Shown here: positions 26,155 to 34,853 of the stretch, one piece after another
How the letters are laid out: every line of letters starts with the position of its first letter
How positions within the stretch are numbered: position 1 is the first letter of the stretch
Origin: Manganibacter manganicus
GTDB taxonomy: Bacteria; Pseudomonadota; Alphaproteobacteria; Rhizobiales; Rhizobiaceae
Length of the DNA: 64,000 bases
Assembly: GCF_002075885.1 (NCBI RefSeq)
Contig: NZ_MDET01000003.1
Location: 62,001 to 126,000 of the forward strand
Direction of reading: 5' to 3'
Program-made: the position numbers and the translations under genes
The notes under the pieces: model-generated
The model's database searches: none
Told to the model about the DNA's origin: nothing
The model's input: the letters and a program-made list of their open reading frames with translations, nothing else

Positions 26155-26246
26155 GTCCGCGATCCTTTACCAGCGGATGACCATTCCACGAGCAAAAACC
26201 GGGCGATGGCACAACACCGCCCAGGCCGATCTGAAGGCCGCAGCCT

Positions 26247-27380
26247 TCAGATCACGTAGGATCGCAGGGGCTCGAAGCCGTTGAAGGCGACCGCGGAATA
26301 GGTCGTCGTATAGGCCCCGGTACCCTCGATCAGCACCTCGTCGCCGATGGTCAGCGACAAGGGCAGCGGATAAGGCGACTTCTCATACATCACATCGGCC
26401 GAATCGCAGGTCGGACCGGCAAGTACGCAGGCGCCCTTCTCGTCGCCGTCCCGTTCGGTCAGGATCGGATAGCGAATCGCCTCGTCCATCGTCTCGGCCA
26501 ATCCGCCGAACTTGCCGATGTCGAGGTAGACCCAGCGCACATTGTCATTGTCGGCCTTGCGCGAAATCAGAACGACTTCCGACTTGATGACACCGGCATT
26601 GCCCACCATTCCACGACCGGGTTCGATGATCGTCTCGGGAATGACGTTGCCGAAATGCTTGCTGAGCGCCTCGAAGATCGCCTGACCATAAACTTCCGCC
26701 GCCGGCACGTCGCGCAGATAACGGGTCGGGAAGCCGCCACCCATATTGACCATACGGAGCACGATGCCTTCTCCGGCGAGGGTCGAAAACACCTTCTTGG
26801 CGTCGCCCAAGGCACGATCCCAGGCCGAGAGATCAGTCTGCTGCGAGCCGACATGAAAGGACACGCCATAGGCATCGAGGCCAAGCGAAGCCGCATGGCG
26901 CAGCACATCCACGGCCATCGTCGGCACACAGCCGAACTTGCGTGACAGTGGCCATTCAGCCCCTTCGCCATCCGTCAGTACACGGCAGAAAACCTGCGCG
27001 CCCGGCGCAGCCCGTGCAATCTTCTCAACCTCTTCCACGCAATCGACGGCGAAAAGACGGATGCCGAGTTCATAGGCACGCGCGATATCGCGCTCCTTCT
27101 TGATCGTATTGCCGAAGGAGATGCGCTCAGCCGTGGCACCGGCATCGAGCGCCATTTCTATTTCGGCAACCGAAGCGGTATCGAAGGAAGAGCCCATGCG
27201 GGCCAGCAGGCGCAAAATCTCCGGCGCCGGATTGGCCTTGACGGCATAATAGATCTTCGACTGCGGCAGCGCCTTTTCGAAGGCGCGGAAATTCTCTGCG
27301 ACAACGTCCAGATCGACGATGAGGCATGGCCCGGCCGGCCGCCGGCTGGCGAGGAAGTCGAGGACACGCTGGGTAGCCAT
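26247..27380 (-). CDS. odc: Ornithine/lysine decarboxylase, PLP fold III
   Basis: A 377-residue fold-III decarboxylase that converts ornithine to putrescine (lysine to cadaverine in some relatives). The PLP Lys is residue 48 in YYAVKANP. The Gly loop is VNMGGGFP, the phosphate-binding EPGRGMVG follows, and the cross-dimer catalytic Cys is about residue 325 in GPTCDSADV. The start is ATG 27380 with GGAG 8 nt upstream. The leader at 27381-27560 is highly structured (see speF-type element). The product feeds homospermidine synthase, encoded at 50271. Confidence 0.95.
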   Translation of the reverse strand: MATQRVLDFLASRRPAGPCLIVDLDVVAENFRAFEKALPQSKIYYAVKANPAPEILRLLARMGSSFDTASVAEIEMALDAGATAERISFGNTIKKERDIARAYELGIRLFAVDCVEEVEKIARAAPGAQVFCRVLTDGEGAEWPLSRKFGCVPTMAVDVLRHAASLGLDAYGVSFHVGSQQTDLSAWDRALGDAKKVFSTLAGEGIVLRMVNMGGGFPTRYLRDVPAAEVYGQAIFEALSKHFGNVIPETIIEPGRGMVGNAGVIKSEVVLISRKADNDNVRWVYLDIGKFGGLAETMDEAIRYPILTERDGDEKGACVLAGPTCDSADVMYEKSPYPLPLSLTIGDEVLIEGTGAYTTTYSAVAFNGFEPLRSYVI

Positions 27381-27394
27381 CGGGTTTCTCCATC

Positions 27395-27411
27395 CGCGCC
27401 GATAAGGCGCG
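27395..27411 (-). promoter_or_regulatory. Hairpin next to the odc ribosome binding site
   Basis: On the minus strand CGCGCC-TTATC-GGCGCG forms a perfect 6-bp stem that ends 3 nt before the GGAG ribosome site of odc. A second CGCGCC lies upstream (27426-27431) and could pair with the same GGCGCG instead. Two exclusive pairings near a ribosome site suggest a switch downstream of the leader ORF and conserved leader core. Confidence 0.5.
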
Positions 27412-27453
27412 CGCAAGGGTTGCGTGGCGCGACAGTGTCACGCGAACACAAAA

Positions 27454-27552
27454 TCAAACAAAGGCAAGACGACCAGTCATGATGCCGGCCGGTGGAAACC
27501 CGGAACCATGAAACGCCGTCTCGCGGCGATGAACCTTAGCCTTGCCCGGCAT
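27454..27552 (-). CDS. Possible leader peptide inside the odc leader
   Basis: A 32-codon ORF, ATG at 27552 and TGA ending at 27454, reading MPGKAKVHRRETAFHGSG at its N-terminus and ending GIMTGRLAFV. It covers exactly the structured core of the odc leader. There is no strong ribosome site before the ATG, and the frame is open upstream, so translation is not certain. A basic His-Arg-Arg stretch recalls the ornithine-sensing leader peptide SpeFL of E. coli, but the spacing differs. Confidence 0.4.
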   Translation of the reverse strand: MPGKAKVHRRETAFHGSGFPPAGIMTGRLAFV

Positions 27553-27560
27553 CGGTTCGC
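27454..27560 (-). ncRNA. speF-type cis-regulatory leader RNA of odc
   Basis: On the minus strand a structured leader lies about 75-180 nt before the odc start. GATGCCGG (27553-27546) pairs with CCGGCATC (27488-27481) to close a multi-stem element. Inside are CGCCG-CGAGA-CGGCG and CCGG-gtttcca-CCGG hairpins and a repeated GGTTC. A structured motif named speF is known upstream of ornithine decarboxylase genes in alphaproteobacteria, and both the place and the core agree with what I remember of it. It probably controls odc in response to polyamine or ornithine. Confidence 0.7.
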
Positions 27561-27897
27561 TTTGTCTGCCTTGGCTTGGATGGAGAACCCGTCCGCACTG
27601 CCGGCAATGAAGGTGTGCCTCTTTGAGTAACCCCGATCTTTGGACGACCGGAAGAGAACCAGAAAGGCCCGCACCGTCGTTGCTTCAAGGTGTCCTCGAT
27701 TTCGCGGTTGGCCGCCAAACCGACTGGAGGGGTTAATTCCAGGTACCTTACCGATTGCCCTCGCCATTCGAGGATCGGCGGACACCCACAGGCACGTGCG
27801 ACTTTGGGCAAGCGCGATATAAGGACAAGCTCTTTCACAATCAATTAAAATCGCCACCCGACTTGAAAAAAATGTCACAGGCAGCCAAAGCTGCGAC
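27561..27897. promoter_or_regulatory. Divergent region, odc leader / LysR gene
   Basis: About 340 nt without a gene I can support. It must hold the odc promoter (reading left) and the lysR promoter (reading right). The right part (27820-27875) is AT-rich, with ttgtgaaagagcttgtcc and tatat on the minus strand, a possible odc promoter. A small inverted repeat gcagccaaagctgc lies at 27881-27894, just upstream of the LysR start, and could be a LysR site. Confidence 0.4.
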
Positions 27898-28797
27898 ATG
27901 GATACGCTTACCCGCATGCGCGCCTTCATTGATGTGGTTGAAGCGGAAGGATTTTCCGCCGCCGCGCGCAAGATCGGACGATCCAAGGCGCTGCTTTCCA
28001 AATATGTGCGCGAACTGGAAGACGAACTCGGTGCGCTGTTGTTGAACCGCACCACGCGCCAGTTTTCACTCACCGAGGCCGGTCATACCTATTATCAGCG
28101 GGCCTCCGAGATCGTGCGCGAAGTGGACAGCCTCTCGGATGCGGTGCGCGAATCGTCGAGTGACGTCCGCGGACGAATCAAGCTCTCTGCCCCGCGCACT
28201 TTTGCCGATGCCCCCATCGGCCAGTCTCTCATCGACTTCGCGAGAGAGCATCCCGACATCGTGCTCGATATCCGACTCGATGATCGCTTCGTCGATCTCG
28301 TGGAAGAAGGCTTCGATCTCGCCATCCGTATCTCCAGGCTGGAAAACTCCTCGCTCATCGCCAGACGGCTGGCGCCGTTTTCGATACGGTTATGCGGTTC
28401 GCCCGAACTTGTCGCCCGACATGGCATGCCGACCCGCCCGCAGGATCTGACACGCTTGCCATGTATCGTCGATACCAATGGCCGCTGGATGGCCAACTGG
28501 CCGTTTCGGGGCGAAGGTGAAGACACGATCAGCGTGGCCGTATCGGGACCGATAGAGGTCAACAGCCCCCTGGCCGCGCGCGCCGCTTCCGTCGCGGGGC
28601 TTGGTTTCGCGATGCTGCCTGATTTCATCGCGGCACCCGAACTTTCGAGCGGCCGCCTGCTCCCGGTGCTGGACGATCGCATCCTTCAGGGCAGCGGCAT
28701 ATTCGCGGTCTATCCGCATCGGCGCTACCTGCCTGCCAAGGTGCGTGTCTTTGTTGATTTTCTCGTTCAATGGTTCAAGACGCGCGAACCGGATTGA
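27898..28797 (+). CDS. LysR-family transcriptional regulator
   Basis: A 299-residue LysR regulator. The N-terminal winged helix (about residues 1-60) reads MRAFIDVVEAEGFSAAARKI then GRSKALLSKYVRELEDELG, followed by a linker helix and a substrate-binding domain (about 90-295). The sequence style (LLNRTTRQFSLTEAG, FDLAIRISRLENSSLIARRL) is of the CrgA/DhcR-like subgroup. It is divergent from the odc leader across 345 nt, but a regulatory link to odc is only a possibility. Confidence 0.93.
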   Translation: MDTLTRMRAFIDVVEAEGFSAAARKIGRSKALLSKYVRELEDELGALLLNRTTRQFSLTEAGHTYYQRASEIVREVDSLSDAVRESSSDVRGRIKLSAPRTFADAPIGQSLIDFAREHPDIVLDIRLDDRFVDLVEEGFDLAIRISRLENSSLIARRLAPFSIRLCGSPELVARHGMPTRPQDLTRLPCIVDTNGRWMANWPFRGEGEDTISVAVSGPIEVNSPLAARAASVAGLGFAMLPDFIAAPELSSGRLLPVLDDRILQGSGIFAVYPHRRYLPAKVRVFVDFLVQWFKTREPD

Positions 28798-28876
28798 TTC
28801 CTTAGATCGGGTCCCAATTTCGCCCGCTTTCTGGTGAGGTTCGGCCAATTCTGGAACGAATGGAATAGCAGCCAAC

Positions 28877-29536
28877 ATGCGCCAGACAAAAACGATCCTT
28901 CTGCTTGCCACTGCGCTGCCGCTTGTCGGCGTCTCAGCGCCAGTCGAGGCGCATCCGCATGTCTTCGCCGAGGCGCGCCTGGATGTCGTGCTGACAGCCG
29001 ACCACAAGGCTGTGAAGTCACTGCGGCATCTGTGGCGGTTCGATGAACTCTTCTCCAGCACCGTATTGATGGAATTTGACAAGAATTCGGACCGCAAGCT
29101 CGACGATTCGGAATTGAAAGAGGTCGCCGACACGATCTTTTCCTCGCTTGCCGAGTACGACTATTTCCAACTCGTCACAGTGAACGGCAAGGAAATACGC
29201 ATGAATGCGCCGCCGCATCTGGTGGCTGACATCACCGACAACCAACTTGTCGTGCTGTTCGAATCCGAACCGCCCGCGCCGATCGCACTCTCCGGCAAAA
29301 TCGACTTCGGCGTCTATGATCCGACCTTCTATACCGCGATCGATTTCAGTGACGATGCCAACATGAGCGTGGAGGGACTGCCTCCAAATTGCACGCGCAC
29401 CGTCATCCGGCCGAATCCTGACGAAGCAATCTCCGAGAACCAAAAAATGCTCACCGATGCCTTCTTCAATGATCCGACCGGCAATGATCTCAGCAAGATC
29501 TTTGCCACCAAGCTGGAACTAACCTGCCAATCGTGA
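28877..29536 (+). CDS. DUF1007 periplasmic protein
   Basis: A 219-residue exported protein of the DUF1007 family: a signal peptide (residues 1-26, ending APVEA), then HPHVFAEARLDVVL, where the His-Pro-His at the mature N-terminus is a potential metal ligand, and LWRFDELFSSTVLMEFDKNS. Genes of this family usually precede a NicO-type nickel/cobalt transporter, which follows here after 10 nt. A periplasmic metal-binding partner role is inferred. Confidence 0.88.
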   Translation: MRQTKTILLLATALPLVGVSAPVEAHPHVFAEARLDVVLTADHKAVKSLRHLWRFDELFSSTVLMEFDKNSDRKLDDSELKEVADTIFSSLAEYDYFQLVTVNGKEIRMNAPPHLVADITDNQLVVLFESEPPAPIALSGKIDFGVYDPTFYTAIDFSDDANMSVEGLPPNCTRTVIRPNPDEAISENQKMLTDAFFNDPTGNDLSKIFATKLELTCQS

Positions 29537-29546
29537 AAGCCGCCCG

Positions 29547-30611
29547 ATGAGAACGACACTTGCCTTGGCATTGAGTTTCGCGGCACTTGCACTGGCCCTT
29601 CATACGGCCACGTCCGCTTATGCCCAAAGTTCGCTCGGGATCGGCACCAACGACACCATGGGCGGGTCCACCGGGCTGTTCGCTCATCAGCTTCTGTGGA
29701 TCAACCAGAAGCAGCAGGAGTTCTACCGGGCACTCGCCGATGCGATGAAGGCAATGCGGCAGGACGGAACCAAGCTGTGGCTGTTGATCGGCCTGTCTTT
29801 TCTCTACGGCATATTTCATGCCGCCGGTCCGGGCCACGGCAAGGCGGTAATCTCGTCCTATATGGTGGCGAACGAAGTCGCGCTGCGGCGCGGCATCCTG
29901 CTGTCATTTCTCTCGGCGCTGCTGCAATCGCTAACGGCGATTATCGTCATGCTTCTCGCCTATTTCGCGCTGCGCGGCACCAGCATCTCGATGACCGACG
30001 CCGCCCGATTCCTCGAAATCTGCAGCTATGTATTCGTCACGGTTTTCGGCGCATGGCTCCTATGGAAAAAGGCCGGCCGCTCACTGATACGTCTGCTCAG
30101 CGGTGCCCCTTTCTATGAACTGGCAACGGCGAATGCCGGCGACGGGCACCTTCACCATCAGAACCCTCCGGCGATCCATGCCCATAAGCACGATCACGCC
30201 CACGACCATCGCCATGATCATGGCCTCGGCGAAGTCTGCGAAACCTGCGGCCACAGCCATGCGCCCGATCCTGCCCTGCTTTCAGGTGATCGCTTCGACT
30301 GGCGCAGTGCCTGGGCGGCAGTGGTGGCGGTCGGCATCCGCCCATGCACCGGCGCGCTGATCGTGCTGTCCTTCGCCCTGCTCAATGGTCTTTGGCTGGG
30401 CGGCGTCCTGTCGGTCCTGGCGATGGGGATAGGCACGGCTATCACCGTCTCCATGCTGGCAACCATTGCCGTTACCGCAAAGGATTGGGCCGTGGTGCTG
30501 GCCGGCGAAGGACGGTTTGGCCACCGCATTCATTCAATCATCGAGATCGCTGGGGCGGCCTTCGTCTTTCTGTTCGGCGTCCTGCTTCTGTCGGCTAGCC
30601 TCAGCGCCTGA
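29547..30611 (+). CDS. NicO-family nickel/cobalt transporter (RcnA-like)
   Basis: A 354-residue membrane protein of the NicO family. After a signal-like N-terminus come about six helices; the conserved helix motifs are LYGIFHAAGPGHGKAVISSY and GIRPCTGALIVL. Between them a cytoplasmic loop (about residues 200-240) is His-rich: HKHDHAHDHRHDHGLGEVCE plus a CxxC-H element, a metal-sensing loop like that of RcnA. It probably exports Ni/Co. It pairs with DUF1007 upstream and ends 12 nt from the converging denD-like gene. Confidence 0.88.
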   Translation: MRTTLALALSFAALALALHTATSAYAQSSLGIGTNDTMGGSTGLFAHQLLWINQKQQEFYRALADAMKAMRQDGTKLWLLIGLSFLYGIFHAAGPGHGKAVISSYMVANEVALRRGILLSFLSALLQSLTAIIVMLLAYFALRGTSISMTDAARFLEICSYVFVTVFGAWLLWKKAGRSLIRLLSGAPFYELATANAGDGHLHHQNPPAIHAHKHDHAHDHRHDHGLGEVCETCGHSHAPDPALLSGDRFDWRSAWAAVVAVGIRPCTGALIVLSFALLNGLWLGGVLSVLAMGIGTAITVSMLATIAVTAKDWAVVLAGEGRFGHRIHSIIEIAGAAFVFLFGVLLLSASLSA

Positions 30612-30623
30612 TCGAACTATCCT

Positions 30624-31601
30624 TTATTCGGCAACCTTGCCGCCCAGTTCGTCGTCGATATGGGCGCGGATGATCTCGTCGAAACTCGTTTCGGCCTTGA
30701 AGCCGAGCTCGCGCGCGCGGCGTGCCTCGAAACGGGTGGGCCAGCCCTTGACGATTGCCCATATCGTCTCGTCGGGCTCTTCCCTGATCAGTTTCACCGT
30801 CTTCGATCCGGCGATTCGCTCCAACGCTTCGATTTGTTCCCCAACGGTTACCCCGACGCCGGGCATGGTGAGATTGCGACGCGGGCCAACCTTGTCGCCG
30901 TCGATCTCCGCTGCATGAACCAGGAAATTGACCGCCGAGCGCGGACTGGCATGCGTGTGAACCACCGAGCGCGGCACCGGGAGGATCGCCTCCTGCCCGG
31001 CGAGCGGTTCGCGAATGATGCCTGAAAAGAAGCCTGATGCAGCCTTGTTGGGGCGACCGGGCCGCACACAAATCGTCGGTAGTCTGATCCCGATACCATC
31101 GAAGACGCCGCGTCGTGTATAATCCGCCAGAAGGACCTCACCGACAAGTTTCTGGGAGCCGTAGGAGGTCAACGGGGTCAGATGGAAATCGTCCGGGATC
31201 ACTTCCGGGAACGGCGCCCCGAATACGGCGATGGACGAGGTGAAGACGAGACGCGGCGCATAGCCGGCCAACCGCACCGCATCGAACAAAGCGCGCGTCC
31301 CATTTAGATTGACGCGATAACCCAATTCGAAATTGGCTTCGGCCTCGCCAGAGACGACGCCTGCCAGATGGAAGATCACATCGGGGCGCGCAGAAATCAA
31401 TTTCTCACAAGCTCCGGCCTCTGCCAGATCGCCGGTATGTGCCATCACCTCGACGCCCTTCATATCCGGCGCCTGCGGCGGAACGATATCATGGAGGTCG
31501 AGCGCCTTGATCTGGCTGCCGCGCAACTGGCCGTCATGCGTCAGCCGTGCAATAAGCTTGCGACCGACCATGCCGGCCGCGCCCGTGATCAGAATTCGCA
31601 T
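30624..31601 (-). CDS. denD: NAD-dependent sugar-acid dehydrogenase, DenD-like
   Basis: A 325-residue extended SDR. The Rossmann motif is ILITGAAGMVGRKLIARL, with LVFTSSIAVFGAPFP and the catalytic SYGSQK (Tyr-x-x-x-Lys). The later LPTICVRPGRPNKAASGFFS and GIIREPLAGQEAILPVP match D-erythronate dehydrogenase (DenD) as I remember it. The other erythronate genes are not next to it, so the substrate is not certain. Start ATG 31601, 1 nt after the stop of the small membrane protein gene, with GGGG upstream. Confidence 0.75.
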   Translation of the reverse strand: MRILITGAAGMVGRKLIARLTHDGQLRGSQIKALDLHDIVPPQAPDMKGVEVMAHTGDLAEAGACEKLISARPDVIFHLAGVVSGEAEANFELGYRVNLNGTRALFDAVRLAGYAPRLVFTSSIAVFGAPFPEVIPDDFHLTPLTSYGSQKLVGEVLLADYTRRGVFDGIGIRLPTICVRPGRPNKAASGFFSGIIREPLAGQEAILPVPRSVVHTHASPRSAVNFLVHAAEIDGDKVGPRRNLTMPGVGVTVGEQIEALERIAGSKTVKLIREEPDETIWAIVKGWPTRFEARRARELGFKAETSFDEIIRAHIDDELGGKVAE

Positions 31602-31602
31602 C

Positions 31603-31809
31603 TTATTGTCCCCTTCTACGCTGGGCGCGAGAGCGCAACCAGAACACCAAAAACAATGCAAAGATGAACAGGACTGCCACAAACGCGGCAAGAATGCCTG
31701 AAACTTTTCCGGCCGCCAGCATGATCGTCGGCAGATAGAAGGCGAACAAGCCAAACAGGATCATGATTGAAATGGCGGCGATTGCCGCATTTCTGGTGTC
31801 GCGGTTCAT
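31603..31809 (-). CDS. Small membrane protein, function unknown
   Basis: A 68-residue protein with two membrane helices (about residues 9-32 and 36-58) and a basic C-terminus (RSRAQRRRGQ). I do not recognise it. Its TAA is 1 nt before the ATG of the denD-like gene, so both are probably one transcript starting in 31810-31873. It could assist uptake or membrane placement, but nothing in the sequence says so. Confidence 0.65.
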   Translation of the reverse strand: MNRDTRNAAIAAISIMILFGLFAFYLPTIMLAAGKVSGILAAFVAVLFIFALFLVFWLRSRAQRRRGQ

Positions 31810-31873
31810 GCTTACGTCCCATATGGAAATACCAGCCCAACGGACCTAAGGCGGTCTTAGCTAAGACCTGCCG

Positions 31874-32866
31874 CTAATGATAGTGCCCCGAATGCAACTC
31901 GTCGCCATGGTCAAGAGTATGCGCATGTCCGCCGTGCTCATGTGAACCGTCGGCGCAGTGGCCGAATTCAGGCTCCACTGTCGCATGGTCGATATCGTGC
32001 TGGTCGGCCAAGCGCCGCTTGATTGCACAAACCGCCTGATGTGCATCCACGCCCTCATCGAGGCAGGCATGGAGCGTTGCCATATGGCGGCTGCCATCGA
32101 GCGACCAAACATGCATGTGGTGGACCTCACGCACGCCAGGCACGTTCTTCTCGATATCACGTGCAATATCGTCGCGATCGAGACGCGGGGGCGTCCCTTC
32201 CAGCAGCACATGCGCCGCATCGCGCATCAATCTCCAAGCCGTGGAAAGGATCAGTACGGCTACTAGAACTGATAGGATCGGATCGATGGGCGTCCAGCCG
32301 GTTACCAGTATAACCACCGCCGCGGCGATTGCCGCCACCGATCCCAACAGGTCGCCGAGAACATGCAGAATGGCGCCGCGCATGTTGAGACTTTCGCGGT
32401 CGCCACCATGCAGGATGAGAAAGCCGGCAATGTTGACCACCAAACCGATCCCAGCGACGCCGAGCATCGGTCCACCCAGAACGAGCGGTGGCGCCTGGAA
32501 TCGTTTCCACGCCTCATAGACGATCAGCAGGGCAATCACGAAGATGGCGATGCCATTGGTATAGGCTACCAGCGTCTTCACGCGCCCGAATCCGTAAGTC
32601 AGTTGCGCTGTTGCCGGCCGCTCGCCAAGGTGGAAGGCATACCAGGCGAGCGCCAGCGCCAAGCAGTCCGTCAGCATATGGCCGGCATCCGCCAAAAGGG
32701 CGAGCGATCCGGTCAACCAACCGCCGAGTGCCTCGACCACCATGAAGCCGCCAGTGAGACAGGCGACAAGCAGCACCCGCTTCTTGTCGGAGGCCCCATG
32801 GAGACCGTGATCGTGCGAGTGGCCGGCATGATCGTGGCCGTCATCGTGATTGTGGGCATGGGTCAT
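31874..32866 (-). CDS. CDF-family zinc/divalent metal exporter
   Basis: A 330-residue cation diffusion facilitator with His-rich ends: N-terminal MTHAHNHDDGHDHAGHSHDH and C-terminal HEHGGHAHTLDHGDELHSGH. Six membrane helices span about residues 40-230, with paired metal ligands HMLTD (DAGHMLTD) and HVLGD, the His-Asp pattern of zinc exporters such as ZitB/CzcD. The C-terminal cytosolic domain (VHHMHVWSLDGSRHMATLHA) is standard. Start ATG 32866 with AAGG 8 nt upstream. Confidence 0.95.
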   Translation of the reverse strand: MTHAHNHDDGHDHAGHSHDHGLHGASDKKRVLLVACLTGGFMVVEALGGWLTGSLALLADAGHMLTDCLALALAWYAFHLGERPATAQLTYGFGRVKTLVAYTNGIAIFVIALLIVYEAWKRFQAPPLVLGGPMLGVAGIGLVVNIAGFLILHGGDRESLNMRGAILHVLGDLLGSVAAIAAAVVILVTGWTPIDPILSVLVAVLILSTAWRLMRDAAHVLLEGTPPRLDRDDIARDIEKNVPGVREVHHMHVWSLDGSRHMATLHACLDEGVDAHQAVCAIKRRLADQHDIDHATVEPEFGHCADGSHEHGGHAHTLDHGDELHSGHYH

Positions 32867-32906
32867 GAGACAGCCTTCCCTGTGGCGAAATAACCTTACG
32901 CCCCAA

Positions 32907-33605
32907 TTACTTACGGAAATCTTCGAGGCGCATCTTCTGTTTGCCCTCGGTATCAAAATTGTCCGGAGCGAGCCAGCCCTCGTAAGCTTTTTTCAGCGCC
33001 GGCCATTCCCGGTCAATGATTGAAAACCAGGCCGTGTCACGGTTTTTGCCCTTGACCACCAGATGCTGGCGAAAGACGCCCTCTGGTCTGAACCCGAACC
33101 GCTGGGCCGAACGTCTGGAAGGCACATTGTCATTGTCGCATTTCCATTCATAGCGGCGATAGCCGAGTTCATCGAAAACATATTGCATGAACAGGAACTG
33201 CGCTTCGGTCGCTCCCGGCCGCCGGGACAGGCTAGGTCCCCAATAGACATTGCCGATCTCGATGACGCCGTGTTTGGGGTCGATACGCATCAGCGTCTGG
33301 CGCCCGACAGCCTTGCCGCTGGCCTTGTCGATCACTGCAAAGAAAAGCGGGTCCTGACTGGCTTCGGCATTGACCAGCCATGGCTGGAAAGCAGCACGAC
33401 TTTGCGGCGGGTAATCAGGGAGCCAACAAAAGCGTTCATCGGCATCGGCTACTGAGGATGCTTCATAGAGGTCGTCACCATGCTTTTCGGCACTGAATGG
33501 CTCGAGCCGCACGAAACGCCCTTCCATCGCCTTGCGTTCGGGCCGCGGCCCCGGCTGCCAGTTTTTCAGTTCTTCCGGCACGGTCTTCTCCAATGTGTTT
33601 GACAT
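32907..33605 (-). CDS. GNAT acetyltransferase, RimJ/RimL-like
   Basis: A 232-residue acetyltransferase of the Acetyltransf_3 type: FVRLEPFSAEKHGDDLYEAS, IGNVYWGPSLSRRPGATEAQ and YEWKCDNDNVPSRRSAQRFG are the usual blocks for transfer to amino groups. The target is unknown. Start ATG 33605; the gene is divergent from the aminotransferase with only about 59 nt between starts, so promoters overlap. Confidence 0.88.
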   Translation of the reverse strand: MSNTLEKTVPEELKNWQPGPRPERKAMEGRFVRLEPFSAEKHGDDLYEASSVADADERFCWLPDYPPQSRAAFQPWLVNAEASQDPLFFAVIDKASGKAVGRQTLMRIDPKHGVIEIGNVYWGPSLSRRPGATEAQFLFMQYVFDELGYRRYEWKCDNDNVPSRRSAQRFGFRPEGVFRQHLVVKGKNRDTAWFSIIDREWPALKKAYEGWLAPDNFDTEGKQKMRLEDFRK

Positions 33606-33664
33606 TTCCGGCGGGACGTTCACAAAACAATTCCGGGCCCACAAGAACCACCGGATCCATAAAA

Positions 33665-34849
33665 ATGCTCCACACAGTACCGGCTTTCGATCGCCTCGGG
33701 GAAGAAAACGCGTTCGCCGTTCTGGCGCGAGCGACAGCACTTGCCCATCAGGGGCGAGACATCATCAATCTCGGTATCGGCCAGCCGGATTTCCAAACGC
33801 CACCGCATATTGTCGAAGCGGCGATCAAGGCGCTGCGTGACGGTCATCACGGCTATACTCCTGCCAACGGTCTGCTGGCTCTGCGTGAAGCGGTGGCACG
33901 CCGCACGCTTTCCACAACCGGTATCGAGGTGTCACCCGAGAGTGTGATGATCCTGCCCGGCGGCAAGCCGACCATGTTCGCCGCCATTCTGATGTTCGGC
34001 GAACCCGGCGTCGAAATCCTTTATCCCGACCCCGGCTTCCCGATCTACCGTTCGATGATCGAGTTCACCGGCGCCACCCCCATACCCGTGCCAATCCGCG
34101 AAGAAAACGGCTTTGCCTTTTCGACCGAGGAAACGCTGGCGCTGATTACACCGAAAACGCGCCTGCTCATCCTGAATTCACCGGCGAACCCGACAGGTGG
34201 CGTTACGCCGCAAGATGAAATCGAAAAGCTGGTCAAAGGGTTGGAGGCGCACCCGCAGGTTGCCATCCTGTCCGACGAGATCTACGACGTCATGACCTAT
34301 GACGGTGAAAAGCACACCTCGCTGCTGCGCTTTCCCGAAATCCGCGACCGTCTTGTGGTGCTTAATGGCTGGTCGAAGACTTGGGCGATGACCGGCTGGC
34401 GCATGGGTTGGTCGATCTGGCCGAACGGCGAAAAGAGCGCCGATCTCTATGATAAGATTCGCAAGCTGGCGGTCAATTGCTGGTCCTGCGTCAACGCCCC
34501 CACCCAGTTTGCCGGCATCGCGGCAATCGACGGCCCACAGGACGAGGTTGAAAAGATGATGCACGCCTTTGACCGCCGCCGCAAGGTTGTGGTGGAAGGG
34601 CTGAACGCGCTACCCGGCATCTCCTGCATCATCCCCAAGGGCGCCTTTTACGCCTTCCCCAACATCAGGGAGACAGGCTGGAAGGCCAAGAAACTCGCGT
34701 CGGCTCTACTGGACGACGCTGGTGTGGCGCTGATCGGCGGGCCGGACTTCGGCACACTCGGCGAAGGCTATATGCGGCTTTCCTACGCCAATTCGGAGGA
34801 AAACATCCTGCGCGCGCTGGAGAGGATCGAGCGGTTCCTGAAACGCTGA
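33665..34849 (+). CDS. PLP-dependent aminotransferase, class I/II
   Basis: A 394-residue fold-I aminotransferase of the aspartate-aminotransferase group. Signatures are LGIGQPDFQTPPHIVEAAIK, NSPANPTGG, ILSDEIYDVMTYDGEKHTSL, the PLP Lys in NGWSKTWAMTGWRMGW, and the substrate-carboxylate Arg in MRLSYANSEENI. I cannot tell the preferred amino acid. The ATG at 33665 fits the family start (ML/HTVPAFDRLGEENAF). It converges with the SDR gene, 4 nt apart. Confidence 0.92.
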   Translation: MLHTVPAFDRLGEENAFAVLARATALAHQGRDIINLGIGQPDFQTPPHIVEAAIKALRDGHHGYTPANGLLALREAVARRTLSTTGIEVSPESVMILPGGKPTMFAAILMFGEPGVEILYPDPGFPIYRSMIEFTGATPIPVPIREENGFAFSTEETLALITPKTRLLILNSPANPTGGVTPQDEIEKLVKGLEAHPQVAILSDEIYDVMTYDGEKHTSLLRFPEIRDRLVVLNGWSKTWAMTGWRMGWSIWPNGEKSADLYDKIRKLAVNCWSCVNAPTQFAGIAAIDGPQDEVEKMMHAFDRRRKVVVEGLNALPGISCIIPKGAFYAFPNIRETGWKAKKLASALLDDAGVALIGGPDFGTLGEGYMRLSYANSEENILRALERIERFLKR

Positions 34850-34853
34850 ATAC

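Noticed and set aside
27481..27552. Exact match of the odc leader peptide to the E. coli SpeFL ornithine motif HIRRxxH
   Set aside because: The peptide has VHRRETAFH; His and Arg spacing does not fit HIRRxxH, so only a loose resemblance is claimed.
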